From Methylopila henanensis (GTDB taxonomy: Bacteria > Pseudomonadota > Alphaproteobacteria > Rhizobiales > Methylopilaceae), in the NCBI RefSeq assembly GCF_042681025.1, contig NZ_JBHUER010000010.1:124001-188000 (forward strand): a stretch of 64,000 nucleotides of DNA, in the 5' to 3' direction. Within the stretch, counting starts at the first letter, position 1. Each line of letters opens with the position of its first letter. A program made the position numbers and the translations under genes. Below, one piece after another: positions 45,690 to 54,526 of the stretch. Under the pieces are notes generated by a model. That model was not told the origin of the DNA. It searched no databases and was given only the letters and a program-made list of their open reading frames with translations.

Positions 45690-46376
45690 ATGAGCCTCGT
45701 TGAGTCCCCCACCCGCACCGACCAGCTCATAAGCGACCTGTCGGACGCGATCATCGCCGGCGAGTTCACCCCCGGCGAGCGGCTCGACGAACATTCGCTG
45801 GCCGAGCGGTTCGGGGTGTCGCGGACGCCGGTGCGGGAAGCGCTGCGGCAGCTCGCGACGACCGGCCTCGTCGACGTCCGGCCCCGGCGCGGCGCCGTGG
45901 TGGCGAGCCTGACGCCGGAGCGGCTCGGCGAACTGTTCGGCGCCATGGCGGAGCTCGAGGCGACCTGTTCTCGGCTCGCGGCCATCGGCATGTCGCCGGT
46001 GGAGCGGCGCAGGCTCGAGGCGCGGCACGACTCCATGGCCGCGCTGGTGGAGGCGAACGACGCCGAAGGCTTCGCCGCCGCGAACGTCGACTTCCATTCT
46101 CTGATCTACGCCGGCGCGCACAACGCGCCGCTCGCCGACATCGCGCGCGGTCTGCGCGAGCGGCTCTCGCCCTACCGCCGCGCGCAGTTCCACACCCCCG
46201 GCCGGTTGCCGCGCTCGCACGCCGAGCACGGAGCCGTGGTGACGGCGATCCTGAACGCGGACGCGGCCTCCGCCCACGCCGCGATGCTGCGCCATGTCAG
46301 CCTGGTCGAGGACTCGTTCGAACGCCTCGCCGCCACCTACGCCGCCTCCCCCCGCCGCGCCAGAAACAAGGGCTGA
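45690..46376 (+). CDS. GntR family transcriptional regulator (FadR/FCD subfamily)
   Basis: A 228-residue regulator. The N-terminal winged helix has IIAGEFTPGERLDEHSLAERFGVSRTPVREALRQLATTGLVDVRPRRGAVVA. The C-terminal all-helical FCD ligand-binding domain has FHSLIYAGAHNAPL and the metal-binding His/Asp positions (SHAEHGAVVTAIL ... HAAMLRHV). Divergent from the cyanuric-acid/biuret operon, whose repressor or activator it probably is. ATG 45690 chosen; an in-frame start at 45600 adds a non-homologous stretch. Confidence 0.9.
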   Translation: MSLVESPTRTDQLISDLSDAIIAGEFTPGERLDEHSLAERFGVSRTPVREALRQLATTGLVDVRPRRGAVVASLTPERLGELFGAMAELEATCSRLAAIGMSPVERRRLEARHDSMAALVEANDAEGFAAANVDFHSLIYAGAHNAPLADIARGLRERLSPYRRAQFHTPGRLPRSHAEHGAVVTAILNADAASAHAAMLRHVSLVEDSFERLAATYAASPRRARNKG

Positions 46377-46396
46377 AAGCCCCTGGAGTTGCCCGG

Positions 46397-47593
46397 TCAG
46401 CGCAGGCTGTCGAGCCAGGCGCGCAGCGTGTCGCGCTCGTCCTGGGTCATCTCCGTGACGTTGCCGGGCGGCATCGAATGGGTCAGCACGGCGACCGTGC
46501 GTAGGCCCGCGGCGTGGGTCTCGATCTCGGCGAAGGTCTCGAGCTTGACGCCCTTCGGCGCGACGCCGACGCCGGGCCATGCGGGCTGTTCCGCGTGGCA
46601 CATGGCGCAGCGGCTCTGGATCACGATCTCGGCGTTCTCGGCGAGCTCCGTCGTCGGGCCGGCGGAGGCCGCGGCGGCGCGGACCGGCTTGGGGCCGAAG
46701 CTCGACAGCGCCATGATCGCGAGGCCGCAGAGCGCGGTCACGCCCCAGGTCCACCACGGCGCCGGGCCGCCCTTGTGCTGGGTGTTGAAGAAGTGGCGGA
46801 TCGCGACGCCCATCACGATCACCAGCGCGAGGATGATCCACGAGTAGCGGGTGGCGAAGGCGAGCGGGTAGTGGTTGCCGATCATCACGAACACGACCGG
46901 CAGCGTCAGGTAGTTGTTGTGCAGCGAGCGCTGCTTGCCCTTGGCGCCGAGCGTCGGGTCCGGCGTCTCGCCGGCCTTCAGCGCGGCGACCACCTTCCGC
47001 TGGTTCGGGATGATCACCATGAAGACGTTCGCGGCCATGATCGTGCCCATGATCGCGCCGACCTGCATGAAGGCGCCGCGGCCGGAGAACACGAACGAAT
47101 AGATCAGCGCGAAGGCGACGATCATCGCGAAGCCGGCGAGCGCGAGCTTGAGGTCGCTGCGGGCGAGGTCGGATTCGCAGAAGACGTTGTAGATGAACCA
47201 GCCGAGGAACAGTCCGCCGAGGCTCGCGGCCACCGCCGTGGCCGGATTGATGTCGAGCACGGCCGGATCGATCATGTAGAGCCGCGCGCCGAGGTAATAG
47301 ACGATCACGAGCAGCGCGAAGCCCGACAGCCAGGTGGCGTAGGCCTCCCATTTGAACCAGGTGACGTGCTCGGGAAGCTGCGGCGGCGCCACGAGATACT
47401 TGACCATGTGGTAGAAACCGCCGCCGTGCACCTGCCACTCGTCGCCATAGGCCTGCGGCGGCAGGCTCGCCCTCCGCTTCAGGCTGAGGTCGAGATGCAC
47501 GAAGTAGAACGAGCTTCCGATCCACGCGACGCCGGCCATCACATGCGTCCAGCGCACGAAGAAGCTCAGCCATTCCCAGAAGATCACGTCCAT
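46397..47593 (-). CDS. puuD: Urate hydroxylase PuuD (membrane protein with cytochrome c tail)
   Basis: A 398-residue membrane enzyme with N-terminal helices starting FFVRWTHVMAGVAWIGSSFYFVHLDLSL. Seven or eight TM segments precede a C-terminal cytochrome c domain with heme motif C329-x2-C332-H333 (CAMCH) and the axial-Met segment HSMPPGN. PuuD oxidises urate to 5-hydroxyisourate, passing electrons to the respiratory chain rather than making H2O2. It is the last gene of the minus-strand purine group led by uraH. Confidence 0.92.
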   Translation of the reverse strand: MDVIFWEWLSFFVRWTHVMAGVAWIGSSFYFVHLDLSLKRRASLPPQAYGDEWQVHGGGFYHMVKYLVAPPQLPEHVTWFKWEAYATWLSGFALLVIVYYLGARLYMIDPAVLDINPATAVAASLGGLFLGWFIYNVFCESDLARSDLKLALAGFAMIVAFALIYSFVFSGRGAFMQVGAIMGTIMAANVFMVIIPNQRKVVAALKAGETPDPTLGAKGKQRSLHNNYLTLPVVFVMIGNHYPLAFATRYSWIILALVIVMGVAIRHFFNTQHKGGPAPWWTWGVTALCGLAIMALSSFGPKPVRAAAASAGPTTELAENAEIVIQSRCAMCHAEQPAWPGVGVAPKGVKLETFAEIETHAAGLRTVAVLTHSMPPGNVTEMTQDERDTLRAWLDSLR

Positions 47594-47640
47594 GGGCTCA
47601 GGCTCCGAGAGGCAGGCGTCGTCACAGCGCAGATCATCGT

Positions 47641-47734
47641 CGTCATGCCCGGCGAAGCCGGGCGTCCACGACTTGAGCGTCGAGCGCTTCCCGCCGAAGG
47701 CGGTCGTGGACGCCCGCAAGTGCGGGCATGACGG
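47641..47734. repeat. REP-like inverted repeat between guaD and puuD
   Basis: Two complementary arms of about 32 bp flank a ~30-bp centre: CGTCATGCCCGGCGAAGCCG... (from 47641) and ...CGGGCATGACGG (to 47734). The arms share GTCATGCCCG, CGGGCGTCCACGAC and their complements, with inner hairpins. This looks like the dispersed extragenic palindromes common in Hyphomicrobiales. It would form a large cruciform or mRNA stem and may attenuate expression of puuD after guaD. Confidence 0.7.
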
Positions 47735-47746
47735 CGGCGGGTCGGA

Positions 47747-49078
47747 TCAGCGCTCGGCACTGGCCTGGTCCCGATCGTAGAGCTTCTCGCCCGCGACATA
47801 GGTCGCGCGCACCGCGCGGTCGTCGGCGAGGATCATCTGCACGAACAGCGCGTCGGACAGGGTCTCGACCGTGCGCATGCGCCGGCGGATCAGCGGCGTC
47901 GATTCGAGGTCGAGCACCACCACGTCCGCCTCGTAGCCGGCGGCGAGGTTGCCGATCCTGTCGTCCATCCGCAGCGCGCCGGCGCTGCCGAGCGTCGCGA
48001 GCCAGAACGCCTTGACCGGATGCAGGCTGTAGCCGCGGAGCTGCGCGACCTCGTAGGCCGCCTTCATGGTGTCGAACATCGACAGCGAGGAGCCGCCGCC
48101 GATGTCGGTCGCGAGCCCGACCCGGATCGGCGCCGCGCAGTCGCGCAGGCCCTTCATGTCGAACAGCCCTGACCCGATGAAGGCGTTGGAGGTCGGGCAG
48201 TGGGAGACGGCCGAGCCGCTCTCCGTCAGCCGCGCGATCTCGCGCTCGGTCAGATGGATGCAGTGGCCGAAGTTCGTCCCCTCCCCGATCAGCCCGAAGC
48301 TCTCATAGACGCCAAGGTAGTCCGGCGCGTCCGGATAGAGCTCGCGGACCCACGCGATCTCGGCGAGGTTCTCCGACATGTGGGTCTGCATCAGCGTGGT
48401 CGGATGCTCGCGCCACAGCGCGCCCGCGGCCTCGAGCTGCTCCGGCGTGGAGGTGATGGCGAAGCGCGGCGTCACCGCGTAGACGAGCCGCCCGCGGCCG
48501 TGCCAGGCCTCGATCAGCGCCTTCGACTGGTCGTAGCCGCTCGCGGCGGTGTCGCAGAGCGCGGCCGGCGCATGCCGGTCCATCATGTTCTTGCCCGTCG
48601 CGATCCGCATGCCGCGGGCGAGCGCGGCCTCGAACAGCGCGTCGACAGAGCCCGGATAGGTGGCGGCGAACACGCAGGCCGAGGTGATCCCGTTCGACAG
48701 GCAGCCGTCGAGATAGGCTTCGGCGCCGGCACGGGCGTACTGGTAGTCGGCGTACTTGGTCTCGGTCGGAAACGTGTACTTCTCCAGCCACTCCAGCAGT
48801 TGCTCGCCGTAGGAGCCGATGATCTCCATCTGCGGGTAATGGGCGTGGCTGTCGACGAAGCCCGCCATGATCAGCCCGCCGTCGTAGGCCTCGACCGCGA
48901 CGCCGGGATGGCGCGCGAGCACCTCGGCCGCCGGCCCGACCTCGACGATCCTGCCGGCGGCGATCACCACCGCGCCGTCCTCTTCCGTCGCGATCGTCTG
49001 ATCCGGCGGGACGCGGAACGGATCGTCGCGGAACGCGAGCGTGCGGCCGCGGAGGGCGAAGGTCGCAGAAGTGTTCAT
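47747..49078 (-). CDS. guaD: Guanine deaminase
   Basis: A 443-residue amidohydrolase. Zinc ligands His78-x-His80 are in GFVDSHAHYPQ, followed by ASACVFAATYP-like and TPRFAITSTPEQLEAAG, QTHMSENLAEIAWV and SHCPTSNAFIGSGLFDM with the late Asp in GLATDIGGG. Converts guanine to xanthine and ammonium. It follows the second BMP gene by 76 bp in a purine-specific group, strengthening the purine assignment of the importer. Confidence 0.95.
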   Translation of the reverse strand: MNTSATFALRGRTLAFRDDPFRVPPDQTIATEEDGAVVIAAGRIVEVGPAAEVLARHPGVAVEAYDGGLIMAGFVDSHAHYPQMEIIGSYGEQLLEWLEKYTFPTETKYADYQYARAGAEAYLDGCLSNGITSACVFAATYPGSVDALFEAALARGMRIATGKNMMDRHAPAALCDTAASGYDQSKALIEAWHGRGRLVYAVTPRFAITSTPEQLEAAGALWREHPTTLMQTHMSENLAEIAWVRELYPDAPDYLGVYESFGLIGEGTNFGHCIHLTEREIARLTESGSAVSHCPTSNAFIGSGLFDMKGLRDCAAPIRVGLATDIGGGSSLSMFDTMKAAYEVAQLRGYSLHPVKAFWLATLGSAGALRMDDRIGNLAAGYEADVVVLDLESTPLIRRRMRTVETLSDALFVQMILADDRAVRATYVAGEKLYDRDQASAER

Positions 49079-49154
49079 CAGCCGACGTCCGGCTCCGCGG
49101 TTTCCGTCGCGCCACGCGCCAGCCGCGGCGCGACGACGGTTCTTGAAGGAAGCG

Positions 49155-50240
49155 TCACTTCGGCAGCGAGCCTTCGACGCCCTGGACGAAGAAGTTCATC
49201 GAGAGCAGGTCCTTGTCGGAGGCCTTTTCGCCCTCCTTCAGCCAGGGCGAGCCGTCCTGCTTGTTGATCGGGCCGGTGAACGGATGCAGCTCGCCCGAGA
49301 TGATCTTCGCCTTGGTGGCGTCCGCGAGCGTCCTGACGTCCTCGGGCACGGCCGGGCCGTAGGGCGCGAGCTCGACCATCTTCTCCTTGAGGCCGTCCCA
49401 GGTGTCCTTGGTCGCCCAGGTCCCGTCCATCACCGCCTTCACGCGGTCGATGTAGTAGTAGTTCCAGTCGTCGATGATCGAGGTGAGCTGCGCCTTCGGG
49501 CCGAAGGCCGCCATGTCGGAGGCCTGGCCGAAGGCGTGGATGCCGCGCTCCTCGGCGAACTTCATCGCGGCGGGGCTGTCGGTGTGCTGCATCAGCACGT
49601 CCGCGCCCTGGTCGGCGAGCGCCTTGGCGGCGTCGCTCTCCTTGCCCGGATCGAACCAGCTCGACACCCAGATCGTCTTGATCTTGATGTCCGGATTGAC
49701 GGTCTTGGCGCCGAGATAGGCCGCGTTGATGCCCATCACCACTTCCGGGATCGGGAAGGAGGCGATGTAGCCGATCGTCCCGGTCTTGCTCAGCTTCGCG
49801 GAGATGATGCCGGCGATGTAGCGGCCCTCGTAGAACCGCGCGTTGTAGATCGAGACGTTCTTCGCGGTCTTGAAGCCGGTGGCGTGCTCGAACTTCACCT
49901 TGGGAAAGCGCGAGGCGACCTTAAGGGTCGGGTTCATGAAGCCGAACGAGGTGGTGAAGATCAGGTCGGCGCCGCCCTGCGCGAGCTGCGCGATCACGCG
50001 CTCGGCGTCCGGCCCCTCGGAGACGTTCTCCACGTAGGAGACCTTCACCTTGTCGCCGAACTCCTTCTCCACCGCCTTGCGGCCGACGTCGTGCTGATAG
50101 GACCAGCCGTGGTCGCCGATCGGGCCGACATAGACGAAGGCGACCTTCAGCGGGTCCGCGGCCTGCGCCGCGGCCGTCGCCCCGAGCGCCAGCGTCAGCG
50201 CCGCGCCAAGCGCGGCGAACATGCGGAAAGCGCGTTTCAT
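49155..50240 (-). CDS. BMP family ABC substrate-binding protein (purine importer)
   Basis: A 361-residue binding protein with a Sec signal peptide (MKRAFRMFAALGAALTLALGATAAAQA), then VAFVYVGPIGDHGWSYQHDVGRKAVEKEFG and FTTSFGFMNPTLKVASRFPKVKFEHATG, ending FFVQGVEGSLPK. Related to PnrA/BmpA nucleoside-binding proteins. Between permease and guanine deaminase genes, so a purine base or nucleoside is the likely ligand (inference). It is related to but clearly different from the 44044-45168 protein. Confidence 0.92.
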   Translation of the reverse strand: MKRAFRMFAALGAALTLALGATAAAQAADPLKVAFVYVGPIGDHGWSYQHDVGRKAVEKEFGDKVKVSYVENVSEGPDAERVIAQLAQGGADLIFTTSFGFMNPTLKVASRFPKVKFEHATGFKTAKNVSIYNARFYEGRYIAGIISAKLSKTGTIGYIASFPIPEVVMGINAAYLGAKTVNPDIKIKTIWVSSWFDPGKESDAAKALADQGADVLMQHTDSPAAMKFAEERGIHAFGQASDMAAFGPKAQLTSIIDDWNYYYIDRVKAVMDGTWATKDTWDGLKEKMVELAPYGPAVPEDVRTLADATKAKIISGELHPFTGPINKQDGSPWLKEGEKASDKDLLSMNFFVQGVEGSLPK

Positions 50241-50290
50241 CTCATGTCTCCCCAGAAAAAAAGGATGCGCAGGGCGTCGCTGCGGCGGCC

Positions 50291-51211
50291 TCAGCTCGTG
50301 GCGTAGAACACCTTGCCGAGGCAGGACGGCGCGTTGAGCTTCATCTTCACGCGGTCGCGCGAGATCACGACCAGGACCACGATCGTCGCGATGTAAGGCA
50401 GCATCGACAGGATCTGGGCGTCGATCTTCAGGCCGAGCGCCTGGCTGTGGAGCTGCATGATGGTGATGCCGCCGAAGAGGTAGGCGCCGCCCAGCACGCG
50501 CAGCGGCCGCCACGAGGCGAACACCACCAGCGCCAGCGCGATCCAGCCGCGGCCGGCGGTCATCTTCTCGACCCAGAGCGGGGTCTGGACCAGCGAGAGA
50601 TAGGCCCCGCCGAGCCCGGCGCAGGCCCCGCCGAACATCACCGCGAGGTAGCGGATCGCGATCACGGGGTAGCCGATGCCGTGGGCGGCGTCGTGGTTCT
50701 CGCCGACCGCGCGCAGCACGAGGCCGGCGCGGGTCCTGGTCAGGAACCACGCCACGGCCGCGACGAGCGCGAAAGACAGGTAGACCAGCGCGTCCTGCCC
50801 GAAGATCAGCGGGCCGACGAAGGGGATCTCGCTCAGGACGGGGATGTCGAGCCGCGGGAACTGGGGCAGCGAGACGCCGGAATAGGCCTGCCCGATCAGC
50901 GCCGACAGGCCGAGGCCGAACAGCGTCAGCGCGAGGCCGCAGGCGACCTGGTTCGACATCAGCGTCAGCGTCAGCACGCCGAACAGCGCGGCCATGGCGG
51001 CGCCGGCGAGCGCGCCGGTCAGGATGCCGACGACGTAGCTGCCGGACGCGACCGTTCCCGCGAAGGCCGCGATCGCGCCGACGATCATCATGCCCTCCAC
51101 GCCGAGGTTGAGGACGCCGGACTTCTCCGCCACCAGCTCGCCGATCGAGGCGAACACCAGCGGGGTGGCTGCGACGACGACGCCGAGCATCACGTTGAGC
51201 AGCAGGTCCAT
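50291..51211 (-). CDS. ABC transporter permease (purine/nucleoside type)
   Basis: A 306-residue polytopic permease with TPLVFASIGELVAEKSGVLNLGVEGMMIVGA, NQVACGLALTLFGLGLSALIG and GGAYLSLVQTPLWVEKMTAGRGWIALALVVFASWRP. Pairs with the 367-residue permease 13 bp upstream. Part of the second importer in the island. Confidence 0.93.
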   Translation of the reverse strand: MDLLLNVMLGVVVAATPLVFASIGELVAEKSGVLNLGVEGMMIVGAIAAFAGTVASGSYVVGILTGALAGAAMAALFGVLTLTLMSNQVACGLALTLFGLGLSALIGQAYSGVSLPQFPRLDIPVLSEIPFVGPLIFGQDALVYLSFALVAAVAWFLTRTRAGLVLRAVGENHDAAHGIGYPVIAIRYLAVMFGGACAGLGGAYLSLVQTPLWVEKMTAGRGWIALALVVFASWRPLRVLGGAYLFGGITIMQLHSQALGLKIDAQILSMLPYIATIVVLVVISRDRVKMKLNAPSCLGKVFYATS

Positions 51212-51224
51212 CGGCTCCGTCTCC

Positions 51225-52328
51225 TCACTCGGCGGGGGTCGGCGCCGCTGGCCGGGCGGCCGCGGCTGCGGGTTTGCCTGCGCGGGCGAGGCGGAAGTTC
51301 ACCAGCACGTCGGTCGCGAGCAGGAAGAACAGCAGCATTCCCTGGAACACGCTCGTGGTCGCGCTCGGCAGGCTCATCTCGATCTGCGCGGTCTCGCCGC
51401 CGATGTAGGTGAGCGCCATCAGCAGCGCCGCGAACAGGATGCCGACCGGATGCAGGCGGCCGAGGAAGGCCACGATGATCGCGGTGAAGCCGTAGCCGAC
51501 GGGCAGCGACGGCACGAGCTGGCCGACCGGCCCGGCGGCCTCGAACAGGCCGGCGAGGCCTGCGAGCCCGCCCGAGATCATGAAGCAGGTCCAGACGATC
51601 TTCTTCTCGGAGTAGCCGGCGAAGCGGGCGGCGCGCGGCGCCTGGCCCAGCACCTTGACCTGGAAGCCGAGCAGCATGCGCTCGAGGTAGACATAGGCCG
51701 CGACGACCGCGAACAGCCCGACGACGAAGCCCCAGTGCGCCCGCGTGTCGGGGATCAGCGCCGGCAGCAGCGCGTCATCCTGGAACAGGCGGCTCTCGGG
51801 GAAATTGAAGCCGTCGGGATCGCGCAAGGGGCCGTGGACCAGCAGGCTCAGCAGCAGCGTCGCGACATAGACCAGCATGAGCGAGACGAGGATCTCGCTG
51901 GCGTTGAACCGGGTGCGGAGAAAGGCCGGGATCGCCGCCCAGGCCATGCCGCCGAGCGCGCCCGCGAGCGCCATCGCCGGCAGCAGCAGCGGCCCGCCCT
52001 CGGGATAGGCCGCGAGCGCGACGCTGCCTCCGATGATGGCGCCGATCGTGAACTGGCCTTCCGCGCCGATGTTCCAGACGCCCGCCCGGAAGCCGATCGC
52101 GAGCCCGACGCCGATCAGCACCAGCGGCGTCGCCTTCACCAGCATCTCGGCGACGCTGTTGAAGTCGGTCAGCGGCTTGACGAAGATCAGGTACATCGCG
52201 TGCAGCGGGTCCTTGCCGAGCAGCGTGAACAGCAGGAAGCCCGCGACGAGCGTCATCAGCACCGCCAGGAACGGCGTGGCGTAGAGCATCGCCCGGTTGG
52301 GCTCCTTGCGCGGGACGAGCTTAAACAC
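51225..52328 (-). CDS. ABC transporter permease (purine/nucleoside type)
   Basis: A 367-residue polytopic permease: LIFVKPLTDFNSVAEMLVKATPLVLIGVGLAIGFRAGVWNIGAEGQFTIGAI, NASEILVSLMLVYVATLLLSLLVHGPLRDPDGFNFPES and LPSATTSVFQGMLLFFLLATDVLVNF. Its start overlaps the end of the ATPase gene by 8 bp. Confidence 0.93.
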   Translation of the reverse strand: MFKLVPRKEPNRAMLYATPFLAVLMTLVAGFLLFTLLGKDPLHAMYLIFVKPLTDFNSVAEMLVKATPLVLIGVGLAIGFRAGVWNIGAEGQFTIGAIIGGSVALAAYPEGGPLLLPAMALAGALGGMAWAAIPAFLRTRFNASEILVSLMLVYVATLLLSLLVHGPLRDPDGFNFPESRLFQDDALLPALIPDTRAHWGFVVGLFAVVAAYVYLERMLLGFQVKVLGQAPRAARFAGYSEKKIVWTCFMISGGLAGLAGLFEAAGPVGQLVPSLPVGYGFTAIIVAFLGRLHPVGILFAALLMALTYIGGETAQIEMSLPSATTSVFQGMLLFFLLATDVLVNFRLARAGKPAAAAARPAAPTPAE

Positions 52329-53877
52329 CGGCCGGCTCCGCGTTCGCGGCGTGCTTCGCCGCCTCGATCTCCTTGGCGCGGCCGCCCATGGCGAGGCCGA
52401 GCTTCTCGACCGTCAGCTCTTCGGTCGGCTGCGACGGGAACAGGTAGCCGCCGGCGATCACCGAGATGCGGGTCGAGATCGTGAACAGCTCGTCGAGGTC
52501 CTGGCTGATGATCACGACCGCCGCCCCGCTCTTGGCGAGGTCGATCAGGATGCCGTGGATCGCCGCCGCGGCGCCGGCGTCGACGCCCCATGTGGGCTGC
52601 GAGGCGATCAGCACCTTCGGGCTCTGCATGATCTCGCGGCCCATGATGAACTTCTGGAGGTTGCCGCCGGAGAGCGAGCGGGCGGCGGACTTCACGCTCG
52701 CGGTCTTCACCTTCAGGTCGTCGACCACCTTGGTCGCGAAGCGGTTGGCGTTGAAGAGGCTGATCAGGCCGCCGCGGGCGAGGTCGTTGGTCTTTCCGGC
52801 GGAGAGCAGCGTGTTCTCCCACAGCGCCATGCCTGGCACCGCGGCGTGGCCGAGCCGTTCCTCCGGCGCGAAGCACATGCCCATGGCGCGGCGCTCGCGC
52901 GGACCCGCCATTCCGATGTCGGCGCCGTCGAGCTGGATCTGGCGGCCGAACCGGCATGCGCGCTCGCCGATCAGCGCCTCCATCAGCTCGGTCTGGCCGT
53001 TGCCGGCGACGCCGGCGATGCCGAGGATCTCGCCCGCCCGCACCGCCATGGTGATGTTCTCGAGATCGACGCCGAACTGCTCCTCGCTCTCCATGAAGAG
53101 CTCCTGCACCTTCAGGCGGATCTCCCCCGGCTCCGGCAGTTCGCGCTCCGGCTTGTTCAGCGTCGCGCCGATCATCATCTCGGCGAGCGACTTCGCGGTC
53201 TCCTGCCGCGGGTCGCAGGAGCCGACCAGCTTGCCGCCCCGCAGCACCGTGGCCTTGGAGCAGAGGGCGCGGATCTCCTCGAGCTTGTGGGAGATGTAGA
53301 GGATCGAACAGCCTTCGGACGCCAGCCGCCGCAGCGTCTGGAACAGCACGGAGACCTCCTGCGGCGTCAGCACCGAGGTCGGCTCGTCCATGATCAGCAG
53401 CTTCGGCTCCGACAGCAGGCAGCGCACGATCTCGATGCGCTGCCGCTCGCCGACCGACAGCGTGCCCACCAGCCGGTCGGGATCGACCTTCAGGCCGTAG
53501 GTGGTCGAGACGTCGATGATGCGCTGGCGCAGGTCGCCGGTCTTCGCCTCCGCCGCGCTCAGGCCGAGCACGATGTTCTCGTAGACGGTGAGCGCCTCGA
53601 ACAGCAGGAAATGCTGGAACACCATGCCGATGCCCTTGGCGCGGGCCTCGGACGGCTTCGAGGGCGCGAACGGCTCGCCCATGAAGCTCATCTCGCCAGA
53701 GTCCGGCTTCTGGACGCCGTAGATCATCTTGACCAGCGTCGACTTGCCGGCGCCGTTCTCCCCGAGCAGCGCGTGGATCTCGCCCTGCCCGACCTCGAAC
53801 GAGACGTTTTCGTTGGCGACGACGCCCGGAAAGGTCTTAGTGATGCGGTCGAGCTTCAGGATCGGGACGCCGGTCAT
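52321..53877 (-). CDS. ABC transporter ATPase, two tandem domains (purine/nucleoside type)
   Basis: A 518-residue double-cassette ATPase. The first domain has LLGENGAGKSTLVKMIYG, signature TLSVGERQRIEIVR and LLIMDEPTSVLTPQE. The second has GIAGVAGNGQTELMEAL and SLSGGNLQKFIMGRE, with the degenerate Walker B typical of this family (VLIASQPTWGVDAGAAA). It lies 4 bp after uraH, so the importer is co-transcribed with urate-pathway genes. Confidence 0.93.
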   Translation of the reverse strand: MTGVPILKLDRITKTFPGVVANENVSFEVGQGEIHALLGENGAGKSTLVKMIYGVQKPDSGEMSFMGEPFAPSKPSEARAKGIGMVFQHFLLFEALTVYENIVLGLSAAEAKTGDLRQRIIDVSTTYGLKVDPDRLVGTLSVGERQRIEIVRCLLSEPKLLIMDEPTSVLTPQEVSVLFQTLRRLASEGCSILYISHKLEEIRALCSKATVLRGGKLVGSCDPRQETAKSLAEMMIGATLNKPERELPEPGEIRLKVQELFMESEEQFGVDLENITMAVRAGEILGIAGVAGNGQTELMEALIGERACRFGRQIQLDGADIGMAGPRERRAMGMCFAPEERLGHAAVPGMALWENTLLSAGKTNDLARGGLISLFNANRFATKVVDDLKVKTASVKSAARSLSGGNLQKFIMGREIMQSPKVLIASQPTWGVDAGAAAAIHGILIDLAKSGAAVVIISQDLDELFTISTRISVIAGGYLFPSQPTEELTVEKLGLAMGGRAKEIEAAKHAANAEPAGV

Positions 53878-53881
53878 GGCC

Positions 53882-54235
53882 TCAGCTCCCCCGATAGGTC
53901 GCGTAGCCGAAGCTCTGCAGCAGCAGCGGCACGTGGAAATGCTCCTCCGCCGCGGCGACCCCGAAGCGGATCACCACGACGTCGAGAAAGGCCGGCGAGG
54001 TCGGCGACCGGCCCGACGCCGCCAGATAGGGGCCGACGTGGAAGCGCAGCTCGTAGACGCCGGCCGTGAAGGCCGCCCCTTCCAGCAACGGGCCGTCGGT
54101 CCGCCCGTCCGCGTTGGTGACGGCCTCGGCCGCCTTCTCGGCGGCGTCGCCCGCGATCCGGAACGCCTCGATCGTCACGCCGGCCGCCGGGCGGCCGCGT
54201 TCGGTGTCGAGGATATGCGTGCTGAGGCGTCCCAT
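53882..54235 (-). CDS. uraH: 5-hydroxyisourate hydrolase (transthyretin-like)
   Basis: A 117-residue transthyretin-fold enzyme starting MGRLSTHILDTERGRPAAGV, with LRFHVGPYLA, FHVPLLLQSFGYATYRGS and the diagnostic C-terminal YRGS. Hydrolyses 5-hydroxyisourate to OHCU, the step after PuuD. First gene of the minus-strand purine unit, divergent from uraD. Confidence 0.95.
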   Translation of the reverse strand: MGRLSTHILDTERGRPAAGVTIEAFRIAGDAAEKAAEAVTNADGRTDGPLLEGAAFTAGVYELRFHVGPYLAASGRSPTSPAFLDVVVIRFGVAAAEEHFHVPLLLQSFGYATYRGS

Positions 54236-54264
54236 CGTCAGGTCGCAACCCGTGCGGCGGCCAT

Positions 54265-54286
54265 TTGAACGATCGGTAAAATCAGG
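54265..54286. promoter_or_regulatory. RutR-operator-like motif upstream of uraH
   Basis: TTGAAC-GATC-GGTAAA with an extended 3' flank. It lies 30 bp before the uraH start and matches the motif at 55045-55066 in 18 of 22 positions. The pattern resembles the known RutR operator TTGACC-N4-GGTCAA. No other feature is seen in the 54236-54526 divergent region. Confidence 0.5.
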
Positions 54287-54526
54287 TCCCGGAAGCGAAT
54301 GCGATCGAACACGCGGCCTCTCGTCGATTGTCTGGATGCGAGGCGCCCCGGCCCGCAGACGAAAGCTGCCACCAAAACGGGAAACTGCGCAATGCGTACG
54401 CAGGAATAAAAGTTCGGCGCCCCAAGGCGATCGGCGCCGCCGAAATCGGCGCCCGCCGCGCTGGCCCCGCCGCGGCTGCCGCGGCTACAACGATGTTTCC
54501 CGCCACCCCAAGGCCCGCGCGACCCC

